From Bacillota bacterium (GTDB lineage Bacteria > Bacillota > Clostridia > Christensenellales > SZUA-584), in NCBI GenBank assembly GCA_023412005.1, contig JAEYOE010000006.1, positions 1 through 64,000 on the forward strand: a stretch of DNA of 64,000 bases, written 5' to 3'. Made by a program: the position numbers and the translations under genes. Each line of letters begins with the position of its first letter. Position 1 is the stretch's first letter. Positions 31,455 through 39,008 of this stretch are shown here, in pieces. The notes beneath the pieces are model-generated. The model saw only the letters and a program-made list of their open reading frames with translations, was not told the origin of the DNA and did no database searches.

Positions 31455-31579
31455 GATTTTGTCCTTTTCAAACACGTTTGAATTATATATAATAGTCGAT
31501 GGCTTAATTATACCACTACGCCGATGTATTGTTGACATACATATCATTGTTTTTTTTAGAAGGGAGCTTGGGACGAAAA

Positions 31580-32566
31580 ATGGGATTGATGGACGACATT
31601 AAGCAAAAGGCGCGAATTGCGGGCAAGAGGATTGTGCTGCCCGAGGGCGCGGAGGAACGGACGGTTAAGGCGGCGGAGATTATCGCCAAAGAGGGTATCG
31701 CCAAAGTTATACTCGTCGGCAACGAGGACGAGATAAAAGCGAAATCCGCAGGACTCGATTACACTGGGGTGACGATCATCGACCCGGAAAAATCGGGAAA
31801 GACAAAAGCCTACGCAGACACATTTTATGAGCTTCGCAAAAGCAAAGGTGTTACAGAAGAACAGGCCTTACAGCAAGTCAAAGACCCGCTCTACTACGCA
31901 TGCATGATGATAAAGATGGGAGACGCAGACGGTATGGTGGCCGGTGCCATCAACACAACAGCCAACACGTTGCGTCCCGCACTTCAGATAATCAAAACAT
32001 CACCCGGCATTTCTGTGGTTTCCAGTTGTTTCATTATGATACTCAAAGATGATAGCTATGGCGAAAACGGCGTCATGGTATTTGGCGACTGCGCTGTGAA
32101 CCCAAATCCGGATGAAAATCAACTTGCCGCCATTGCCGTTTCCACGGCCAAAACGGCATCTCAGCTGACGGGCATGGAACCGAAAGTCGCGATGCTCTCG
32201 TTTTCCACGAAGGGCAGCGCCAAGCACGAATATGTGGACAAGGTGGCCAATGCGACAAAGCTCGTGAAACAAATGGCACCAAGTTTGATGGTAGACGGTG
32301 AGCTTCAAGCCGATGCTGCTCTGGTGGCATCCGTCGGTCAGCTCAAATCGCCGGGTAGCCCGGTGGCAGGCCATGCGAACGTGTTGATATTCCCTGATTT
32401 GCAGGCGGGTAACATCGGCTATAAGCTGGTACAGCGTCTGGCGGGGGCTGAGGCCATCGGCCCGATCTGCCAGGGCCTTGCCGCGCCGGTGAACGACCTG
32501 TCGCGCGGATGCAGTGTGGATGATATCGTCTCGGTTGTGGCCATCACGGCAGTACAATCGCTGTAA
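31580..32566 (+). CDS. pta: Phosphate acetyltransferase
   Basis: This 328-residue enzyme interconverts acetyl-CoA and acetyl phosphate. The family opening DIKQKARIAGKRIVLPEGAE, GDADGMVAGAINTTANTLRP and MLSFSTKGSAKHEYVDKV are clear, and the C-terminal GPICQGLAAPVNDLSRGCS is a strong Pta signature. ATG 31580 has GGGAG about 14 bases upstream, somewhat far; ATG 31589 is a less likely alternative. It precedes ackA, completing the acetate and ATP-yielding pathway. Confidence 0.96.
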   Translation: MGLMDDIKQKARIAGKRIVLPEGAEERTVKAAEIIAKEGIAKVILVGNEDEIKAKSAGLDYTGVTIIDPEKSGKTKAYADTFYELRKSKGVTEEQALQQVKDPLYYACMMIKMGDADGMVAGAINTTANTLRPALQIIKTSPGISVVSSCFIMILKDDSYGENGVMVFGDCAVNPNPDENQLAAIAVSTAKTASQLTGMEPKVAMLSFSTKGSAKHEYVDKVANATKLVKQMAPSLMVDGELQADAALVASVGQLKSPGSPVAGHANVLIFPDLQAGNIGYKLVQRLAGAEAIGPICQGLAAPVNDLSRGCSVDDIVSVVAITAVQSL

Positions 32567-32631
32567 AAATAAAAAACAGATAAAAGGACACCATATTTTT
32601 TGTGGTGAGATAATTTTGGAGGTTAATATAT

Positions 32632-33825
32632 ATGAACATTCTGGTCATTAATGCGGGCAGCTCGTCTTTGAAATATCAGCTTTTCGAGATCGAAAAAGAA
32701 CAGGTGCTGGCAAAAGGTCTTGTGGAACGTATCGGCATTGAAGGGTCTATGCTCACGCATACCGCGCAAGGCAAAGAAAAGCTCGAAATTAAGGAGCCAA
32801 TGAGCGATCATAAGCAGGCGATGGGCTATGTTCTGGGCGCGCTCACAGATAAAGAATACGGCATCATATCGGACATGAGCGAAATCAACGCTGTGGGACA
32901 CCGTGTGCTGCACGCGGCAGAGAAGTTTTCAGACAGCGTGATTATTAACGATGCGGTAATGGACGCGATACGCGAATGTATCAAATTCGGCCCGCTGCAC
33001 AATCCCGCCAACCTGATGGGCATTGAGGCCTGTCAGGCCACGATGCCGAACACACCGATGGTAGCGGTTTTTGATACGGCGTTTCATCAAACAATGCCCA
33101 AAAAAGCTTATCTTTACGGCTTGTCGTACGACGCTTACACCGAATACGGCATCCGCCGTTACGGGTTCCACGGCACATCGCACAAATATGTGTCTCAGCG
33201 TCTGCCAAAGCTTATGGGCAAAGACAAGAAGGATTTGAAGATTATCACCTGTCATCTTGGAAACGGCTCGAGCATGGCTGCCGTAGACGGCGGAAAATGC
33301 GTGGATACCTCGATGGGGTTAACGCCTCTTGCGGGTGTGGTGATGGGAACGCGCTGCGGCGATATCGACCCGGCGATTGTCACGAATCTGATGCGTGAGA
33401 TGAATCTCAATTCCGATCAGATGAGCGATTACATGAATAAAAAATGCGGCGTTCTCGGAATTTCCGGCGTGTCGAGCGATTTTCGTGATCTGCAAAAAGC
33501 GGCTGCGGAAGGCAACGAGCGTGCGGCAACAGCCATTGAGGTGTTCTGCTACGGCGTTAAAAAGTATATCGGCGCGTATGCGGCCGCGATGGGCGGCGTG
33601 GATGCGATCATTTTCACGGCGGGTATCGGCGAGAATGATGCCGTGATTCGTGAAAAATGCGTGAGCGGCCTTGAATACATGGGCGTTAAGCTGGACAACG
33701 AACTTAATAAGGTGCGCGGTAAAGAGATGCTTCTGTCTGCGGCTGATTCAAAGGTGGAGGTTTGGTGCGTGCCCACCAACGAAGAGCTGATGATTGCGGA
33801 AGATACATACGAGCTTTGCAAATAA
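32632..33825 (+). CDS. ackA: Acetate kinase
   Basis: This 397-residue kinase makes ATP from acetyl phosphate. The N terminus ILVINAGSSSLKYQLFE, FHQTMPKKAYLYGL, YGFHGTSHKYVS, ITCHLGNGSSMAAVDGGK and FTAGIGENDAVIREKC are the acetokinase signatures, and its length is normal. GGAGG lies before the ATG. It is 65 bp downstream of pta and ends in a strong terminator, so pta-ackA is one transcription unit. Confidence 0.97.
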   Translation: MNILVINAGSSSLKYQLFEIEKEQVLAKGLVERIGIEGSMLTHTAQGKEKLEIKEPMSDHKQAMGYVLGALTDKEYGIISDMSEINAVGHRVLHAAEKFSDSVIINDAVMDAIRECIKFGPLHNPANLMGIEACQATMPNTPMVAVFDTAFHQTMPKKAYLYGLSYDAYTEYGIRRYGFHGTSHKYVSQRLPKLMGKDKKDLKIITCHLGNGSSMAAVDGGKCVDTSMGLTPLAGVVMGTRCGDIDPAIVTNLMREMNLNSDQMSDYMNKKCGVLGISGVSSDFRDLQKAAAEGNERAATAIEVFCYGVKKYIGAYAAAMGGVDAIIFTAGIGENDAVIREKCVSGLEYMGVKLDNELNKVRGKEMLLSAADSKVEVWCVPTNEELMIAEDTYELCK

Positions 33826-33840
33826 GTAAATAAAAAAGAT

Positions 33841-33886
33841 AAGTGTCCGGGTTTTAAGTGAAAGATTAAGGCCCGGACACTTTTTA
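33841..33886 (+). terminator. Terminator of pta-ackA
   Basis: AAGTGTCCGGG (33841-33851) pairs with CCCGGACACTT (33872-33882), a perfect 11-bp stem, followed by T residues. Confidence 0.93.
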
Positions 33887-34060
33887 CAATTGTTGCTATT
33901 GCGATAGGCTTATTGAATCCGTCAGACCGAATATTCAATGAAATTAATTTATCAATGGCAAGCATCTCTTCCTGCATTGTTTTGAATAAAAAAATACCAT
34001 TGGATATTGGTCGTCCTGCACCACCGGTTTACAGCAGCGATTTTTTAGAAAAATAAGCCG

Positions 34061-34089
34061 TAGACAAATAAAACACGCAAGTGTATAAT
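34061..34089 (+). promoter_or_regulatory. Promoter of the T-box/hisS-aspS operon
   Basis: TAGACA (34061-34066) and TATAAT (34084-34089) have a 17-bp spacer, immediately before the T-box leader. The gap from 33887 to 34060 shows nothing else supportable. Confidence 0.75.
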
Positions 34090-34096
34090 AAGTCAA

Positions 34097-34304
34097 TTGA
34101 AGAGGACATTCGCTCAAAGATACCGATTTTTCAGGGACTTCCTGACACAGACTGCAATCGGGAAGATGTCGGTTTGAGACGGGTAACAGCCTCTTTGCAT
34201 TGCGAATAGCGCTAAAGTGCCCAAGGATGAACTTGGGAATCAAGGGTGGTACCGCGGGTAAAAACTCGTCCCTGTCTTGTTTTCAGACAGGGGCTTTTTA
34301 TTTT
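34097..34304 (+). promoter_or_regulatory. T-box riboswitch controlling hisS-aspS
   Basis: The T-box sequence AAGGGTGGTACCGCGGG lies at 34239-34258 and is followed by a terminator in which CCCTGTCT (34270-34277) pairs with AGACAGGG (34285-34292) before a T tract. Stem I can be drawn from AAGAGG/CCTCTT and CTCAAA/TTTGAG. A GACAC at 34144-34148 overlaps an Asp codon GAC and a His codon CAC, and a second GAC lies at 34178-34180. I cannot decide the specifier by eye. The bulge base T suits a purine discriminator better than the C of tRNA-His. Confidence 0.93.
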
Positions 34305-34389
34305 GACAAAAAGACATAGAGTTTTTTGCATCAGTTATGGTAAAATATCTGAAAAAGTTTTATATCATATGAAAATGAGGGATTTTTGA

Positions 34390-35655
34390 ATGCTGACACA
34401 GGCACCGAAAGGAATGAAGGATGTGCTGCCATCGCAGAGCGCGAACTGGCAATACGTTGAATCGGTGATACGAGACATATGCGCGCGATTCGGTTACAGA
34501 GAGATCCGCACGCCGGTGGTGGAGCATACCGAGCTTTTTTTGCGCGGCGTCGGCGACACAACAGACATCGTGCAAAAGGAAATGTACACATTTGAAGACA
34601 AGGGCGGGCGCAGCATCACCTTAAAGCCCGAGGGCACGGCAGGCGTGGTCAGAAGCTTTGTGGAAAACAGCCTCTACGGCGAAGCCATGCCGGCAAAAAT
34701 GTATTATCTTAACTGCCCGGTGTTTCGATACGAAAAATCGCAAAAGGGGCGCTTGAGAGAGCATCATCAGTTTGGTGTCGAGGTGTTCGGCTCACAGGGG
34801 CCGTCCATCGATGCGGAGGTTATAACGGTTGCGCTGTCATTGTTTCAGTCGCTCGGCATCAACGGCCTTGCGCTGAATATCAACAGCATCGGCTGTAAAC
34901 AATGCCGCCCGGCATACAATGCCGCATTACGCGAATACTTAAAGCAAAGGGAAGACTCGCTCTGCAAGAACTGTCGTGAGCGCATGGTCACCAACCCGCT
35001 GCGCACGCTCGACTGCAAGGAAGAAACGTGCCGCGAGATTGTGCGTGACGCGCCCGTCATGCTGGATTGCCTTTGCGACGATTGTGCAGCACACTTTAGC
35101 GGGCTGAAAAAAAGGCTCGAAGCGGCTAAGATTGAATACAGCGTGAATCCGTTTATCGTGCGCGGTCTCGATTATTACACGAAGACAGTTTTTGAAATCA
35201 TATCCACAGATATCGGCGCGCAGGGCACCGTGTGCGGCGGCGGGCGATACGACGGGCTGGTTGAGGAGCTTGGCGGGCCGTCTATGCCGGGCATCGGCTT
35301 TGGTTTGGGCCTCGAACGCTTGCTGCTCGTGCTCGAATCGCTCGGCATTGCATTGCCGCAGCCAAGCCTTTGTGACGTGTATGTTTGCTCACTCGGCGAA
35401 GCGGCAGCGGTGGAGGGTTTTTGCGTGGCCAAGCGTCTGCGCGAAGACGGCATCAAGGCCGATTGTGATCATATGGGGCGCAGCCTAAAGGCACAGCTCA
35501 AATTTGCGGGCAAGCTGGGCGCGAAATTCGTCGCCATCATCGGTGACGACGAACTCGAAAAACGCGTTTGCGTGCTGCGCGATATGACAAAAAGCGAAGA
35601 AAAAACGGTTCCGTTTGTGGAGCTGAATCAAATTATAAAGGCAGGATTATCATGA
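34390..35655 (+). CDS. hisS: Histidyl-tRNA synthetase
   Basis: This 421-residue class II synthetase shows KGMKDVLPSQSANWQYVE at the N terminus and motif 2 in VFRYEKSQKGRLREHHQFG. The histidine-binding region is VRGLDYYTKTVFEI with GGGRYDGLVEELGGPSMPG, and motif 3 is GFGLGLERLLL. A C-terminal anticodon-binding domain follows. Its stop overlaps aspS (ATGA). Expression is controlled by the T-box leader in front. Confidence 0.97.
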   Translation: MLTQAPKGMKDVLPSQSANWQYVESVIRDICARFGYREIRTPVVEHTELFLRGVGDTTDIVQKEMYTFEDKGGRSITLKPEGTAGVVRSFVENSLYGEAMPAKMYYLNCPVFRYEKSQKGRLREHHQFGVEVFGSQGPSIDAEVITVALSLFQSLGINGLALNINSIGCKQCRPAYNAALREYLKQREDSLCKNCRERMVTNPLRTLDCKEETCREIVRDAPVMLDCLCDDCAAHFSGLKKRLEAAKIEYSVNPFIVRGLDYYTKTVFEIISTDIGAQGTVCGGGRYDGLVEELGGPSMPGIGFGLGLERLLLVLESLGIALPQPSLCDVYVCSLGEAAAVEGFCVAKRLREDGIKADCDHMGRSLKAQLKFAGKLGAKFVAIIGDDELEKRVCVLRDMTKSEEKTVPFVELNQIIKAGLS

Positions 35656-37433
35656 GCGAATTTTTGCAGGGGTGGAAACGGACAGATTACTGCACAAACT
35701 TTTCGGTGGACGATGTCGGTAAAGACGTGACACTGATGGGCTGGGTGCAGACGCGGCGCGATTTCGGTGCGCTGATATTTGTGGATCTTCGGGACAGGAC
35801 AGGCATCATGCAGGTGGTGTTTGATGAATCGGTGCTTGAGGGCGATTTTTCGCGCGTGAGCGGCCTTCGCAGCGAGTTTGTGATTGCCGTTAAGGGCCAA
35901 ATTGTCCGCCGCGATGAGGAAACGATAAACGAAAAGCTGCCGACCGGTTATATCGAAGTAAAAGCTAAAGAATTAAAGGTGCTGAGCCGCGCGCAGACAC
36001 CGCCGTTTGAAATTGAAGACGATACAGCCGTACGTGAGGAGCTGCGCCTTAAATACCGTTTTCTTGATTTAAGACGCCCGACGATGCAGAAAAACCTGCT
36101 GATGCGCAGCCAAATTGCGTTTGCCGCGCGTGAGTACTTAATAGAAAACGGTTTTCTCGATATCGAAACCCCGATGCTGACCAAGAGCACGCCCGAGGGC
36201 GCACGCGATTACCTTGTGCCGTCGCGTATTCATCAGGGCAGCTTTTATGCGTTGCCGCAGTCGCCGCAGACGTTGAAGCAGATTCTGATGATATCCGGCT
36301 TCGATCGGTATTTCCAAATTGTTAAATGCTTCCGCGATGAAGACCTGCGCGCCGACCGTCAGCCGGAATTCACGCAGATCGACATGGAAATGTCGTTCGT
36401 GGATGTGGACGATGTGATTGGCATGAACGAAGGGCTTATCGCGCACGTGTTTAAGAAAACAATGAACATCGACATTCCGCTGCCATTAAAGCGCCTGCCG
36501 TACAAAGAGGCGATGGATCGTTACGGCTCCGACAAGCCAGACACGCGCTTTGGGCTTGAACTGATCAACGTCAGCGATATCGTGGCTGACAGCGGTTTTC
36601 AGGTATTCTCGTCCGTCGTGAAAAGCGGCGGCAGCGTCCGCGCGATTAACGTGAAAGGCGCTGTGGAGAAGTTCGCTCGCCGCGAGATCGACGCGCTTGT
36701 GGATTTTGTAAAGATTTACGGCGCGAAGGGCATGGCGTGGATATCGATGAAGGAAGACGGCATGCAGTCGCCTATCACAAAGTTCTTCACCGACGATGAG
36801 ATGAGCACGCTGTTAAAGCGCCTCGATGCGCAAACGGGCGACATCATCTTCTTTGTGGGCGATAAGGATAAGGTTGTGTACGATTCGCTCGGCAACCTGC
36901 GCTTGAAGCTCGCCGAGAAGCTGGAGTTGATCGATCAAAGCCAGTTTGATCTTCTTTGGGTGGTGGATTTCCCGCAGTTTGAATACAGTGAGGAAGAAAA
37001 GCGCTACATGGCGATGCATCATCCGTTTACCTGCCCGAAGGATGAGGATGTGGACAAGCTTGAGAGCAATCCGGGACAAGTGTATGCGAAAGCATATGAT
37101 ATCGTGCTGAACGGCAACGAGATCGGCGGCGGCAGCATTCGTATTCATACCACTGAGCTGCAGGAGAGAATGCTTAAAGCGCTGGGACACTCCAAGGAAG
37201 ATGCATGGGAGAACTTTGGGTTCCTGCTCGAAGCGCTCAAGTTCGGTGCGCCGCCGCACGGCGGGCTCGCATTCGGGCTCGATCGTTTGGCGATGCTGCT
37301 GCTCGGCTGCACGTCAATCCGCGACGTTATCGCTTTCCCGAAGGTGCAAAACGCATCCTGCCTGATGACGAATGCACCATCTCGCGTAGAAATGAAGCAA
37401 CTCCGAGAACTCGGCATTAAAATAACGGAATAA
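35652..37433 (+). CDS. aspS: Aspartyl-tRNA synthetase
   Basis: This 593-residue bacterial-type enzyme has an N-terminal OB anticodon-binding domain (VTLMGWVQTRRDFGALIFVD). The class II core contains FLDIETPMLTKSTPEGARDY, FRDEDLRADRQPEFTQID and the C-terminal GLAFGLDRLAMLLLG. The long GAD insertion domain typical of bacterial AspRS lies in the middle. ATG 35652 overlaps the hisS stop; the upstream extension is shadow of hisS. Whether it is discriminating or also charges tRNA-Asn cannot be judged here. Confidence 0.97.
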   Translation: MSEFLQGWKRTDYCTNFSVDDVGKDVTLMGWVQTRRDFGALIFVDLRDRTGIMQVVFDESVLEGDFSRVSGLRSEFVIAVKGQIVRRDEETINEKLPTGYIEVKAKELKVLSRAQTPPFEIEDDTAVREELRLKYRFLDLRRPTMQKNLLMRSQIAFAAREYLIENGFLDIETPMLTKSTPEGARDYLVPSRIHQGSFYALPQSPQTLKQILMISGFDRYFQIVKCFRDEDLRADRQPEFTQIDMEMSFVDVDDVIGMNEGLIAHVFKKTMNIDIPLPLKRLPYKEAMDRYGSDKPDTRFGLELINVSDIVADSGFQVFSSVVKSGGSVRAINVKGAVEKFARREIDALVDFVKIYGAKGMAWISMKEDGMQSPITKFFTDDEMSTLLKRLDAQTGDIIFFVGDKDKVVYDSLGNLRLKLAEKLELIDQSQFDLLWVVDFPQFEYSEEEKRYMAMHHPFTCPKDEDVDKLESNPGQVYAKAYDIVLNGNEIGGGSIRIHTTELQERMLKALGHSKEDAWENFGFLLEALKFGAPPHGGLAFGLDRLAMLLLGCTSIRDVIAFPKVQNASCLMTNAPSRVEMKQLRELGIKITE

Positions 37434-37437
37434 GACA

Positions 37438-37869
37438 ATGGATAATTCGAACGAATACGGTCAGGTCGTGGATATTCAGGACGGCATTGCGCATGTGAAA
37501 TTTATACGCACATCGGCCTGCGGCAAGTGTCAGGCGTGCGGAATGCTGTCCACACAGAATGAAATTGTGGTGCAGATGCAAAACGAGTGCGACGCATCGG
37601 TGGGCGATCTCGTGGCTGTGAGTATTCGCATGAAAAAGGCCATGCGCGCCTCAGTGCTCGCGTATGTTTTCCCGCTCATCATGCTTGTTTTGGGCGTGTT
37701 TGTCGGGTGGCTGCTATCGGAAAAGTGGCATGTGTTCCAAAATACTGATACCACCATGGCGCTTTGTGCGATTGTTTTCGCTGTGCTGTCGTTTTTTCTG
37801 TTAAAATTGGCCTCGCCGTTATATAATAATTCGGTAGGCAACGTATACCGTATGGTGGGCAAGAAGTAA
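37438..37869 (+). CDS. rseC: SoxR-reducing system / RseC family protein
   Basis: This 143-residue protein has an N-terminal domain with three cysteines in CGKCQAC (about residues 28-34), then two membrane helices (residues about 68-90 and 98-118). This is the RseC/MucC architecture, associated with electron-transfer complexes such as Rnf/Rsx in many anaerobes. It follows aspS by 4 bp and lies before a thioredoxin gene, a redox-flavoured neighbourhood. The function in Clostridia is not established. Confidence 0.85.
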   Translation: MDNSNEYGQVVDIQDGIAHVKFIRTSACGKCQACGMLSTQNEIVVQMQNECDASVGDLVAVSIRMKKAMRASVLAYVFPLIMLVLGVFVGWLLSEKWHVFQNTDTTMALCAIVFAVLSFFLLKLASPLYNNSVGNVYRMVGKK

Positions 37870-37899
37870 AAGTGAACAAAAGAAAGAGGGAGATAGATT

Positions 37900-38235
37900 A
37901 TGTCTGATAAAGCAATCACGATTACCCATTCCGATTTTGAACAGCGGGTTATCGCGGCATCGCGCCCCGTGTTGGTGGATTTTTGGGCAGAATGGTGCAA
38001 TCCGTGCCGTATGCTCGGCCCCACGGTTGATCAGATCGCCGACGATTATAAGGATCGCGCTATTGTCGGCAAGGTGAACATTGATGAAGAGCCGGAGCTT
38101 GCGCACCGTTTTGGTGTGATGAGCATTCCCACATTAATCGTGTTTAAGGACGGCAGTGTGGCGGCCAAATCCGTCGGCGTTGTGACAAAAGAAAAAATTG
38201 CGGCCATGCTGAATGAGGCATTAGAAGAGAAATAG
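37900..38235 (+). CDS. trxA: Thioredoxin with atypical CNPC active site
   Basis: This 111-residue protein has the thioredoxin fold: VLVDFWAEWCNPCRMLGP around residues 24-41, the cis-proline in MSIPTLIVFKDG, and a final amphipathic helix. The active site is Cys-Asn-Pro-Cys rather than the standard Cys-Gly-Pro-Cys, which should shift its redox potential. It is preceded by AAAGAGGGAG. It could serve as a general reductant or a dedicated partner of a reductase elsewhere. Confidence 0.94.
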   Translation: MSDKAITITHSDFEQRVIAASRPVLVDFWAEWCNPCRMLGPTVDQIADDYKDRAIVGKVNIDEEPELAHRFGVMSIPTLIVFKDGSVAAKSVGVVTKEKIAAMLNEALEEK

Positions 38236-38337
38236 CCGCCTTGCGGATGCCATGCGCAATGCTTATTTATACCAGAAAAAGATAGCCAATCATTATGCGT
38301 TCTGATATAATGAATTGTTTAATTATTGGGGGAGAGT

Positions 38338-38598
38338 ATGGAACCTTTAAGAGTTTCAACGAAGTCTCAGCCAAAGTCTGTTGCGGGTGCCATTGCGGCA
38401 ATGGTTAACGAGCACCAGCGCGCGGAAATTATCGCGGTTGGTGCGGGTGCCGTCAATCAGGCTATAAAAGCCATCGCCATCACACGCGGCTTTTTGGCTC
38501 CGAGAGGCATCGAAATCGTCGTGGTTCCCGCATTTGCCAACATCGAGATAGACGGCATATTAAGGACATCCATCAAGCTGATCGTCGAGGTTCGCTAG
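38338..38598 (+). CDS. spoVS: Stage V sporulation protein S
   Basis: This 86-residue small protein matches SpoVS almost throughout: LRVSTKSQPKSVAGAIAAM, IAVGAGAVNQAIKAIAITRG and EIDGILRTSIKLIVE. SpoVS is an Alba-fold-like regulator needed for spore coat and cortex formation. ATG 38338 follows GGGGGAG at good spacing; a TTG at 38326 is too close to it. It is a single-gene unit with its own terminator. Confidence 0.97.
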   Translation: MEPLRVSTKSQPKSVAGAIAAMVNEHQRAEIIAVGAGAVNQAIKAIAITRGFLAPRGIEIVVVPAFANIEIDGILRTSIKLIVEVR

Positions 38599-38612
38599 AC
38601 GGGGAGCGGGAT

Positions 38613-38637
38613 TCGGCAGGAATGCCGATTTTTTTTT
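38613..38637 (+). terminator. Terminator of spoVS
   Basis: TCGGCA (38613-38618) and TGCCGA (38623-38628) flank a GGAA loop, and nine T follow. Confidence 0.92.
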
Positions 38638-38756
38638 ACAGGACATGAAACAGTCGTTGTTTCGGTTCGTTTTCGTGTGCGTGAGAATAAGCCTTCTCCT
38701 TAAGGAGAAGGTGGCGCGAAGAACCGGAGAGGTGTTGTGATGACAGTTGTTAGCAA

Positions 38757-38981
38757 GACACCTCCTCAGTCACCTTCGGTGACAGCTCCCCCTCAAGGGG
38801 AAGCCACATTATGATGAGGTGTTGTGTTTCAGGCACATAGATTGACACCTCCTTAAGTCACCTTCGGTGACAGCTCCCCCTCAAGGGGAAGCCACATTAT
38901 GATGAGGTGTTGCTGCTTGCAGGTGCAGAATTGACACCTCCTCAGTCACCTTCGGTGACAGCTCCCCCTCAAGGGGAAGCC
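38757..38981. repeat. Three tandem copies of a palindromic intergenic repeat
   Basis: Units start at 38757, 38844 and 38933 (periods of 87 and 89 bp). Each has a nearly constant core of about 68 bp and a variable spacer of about 20 bp. A unit can fold into a three-way junction: closing stem CACCTC/GAGGTG, hairpin TCACC-TTC-GGTGA and hairpin CCCCT-CA-AGGGG. The third unit lacks the distal closing half and runs into the smc leader. A degenerate partial unit lies at about 38690-38756. Confidence 0.9.
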
Positions 38982-39008
38982 GATTATTATTTATGCGAGG
39001 TTATCCAT

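Noticed and set aside
38757..38981. Evenly spaced repeats that resemble a CRISPR array at first sight
   Set aside because: The repeated part is about 68 bp and folds on itself, the spacers are only about 20 bp, there are three units, and no cas genes are near.
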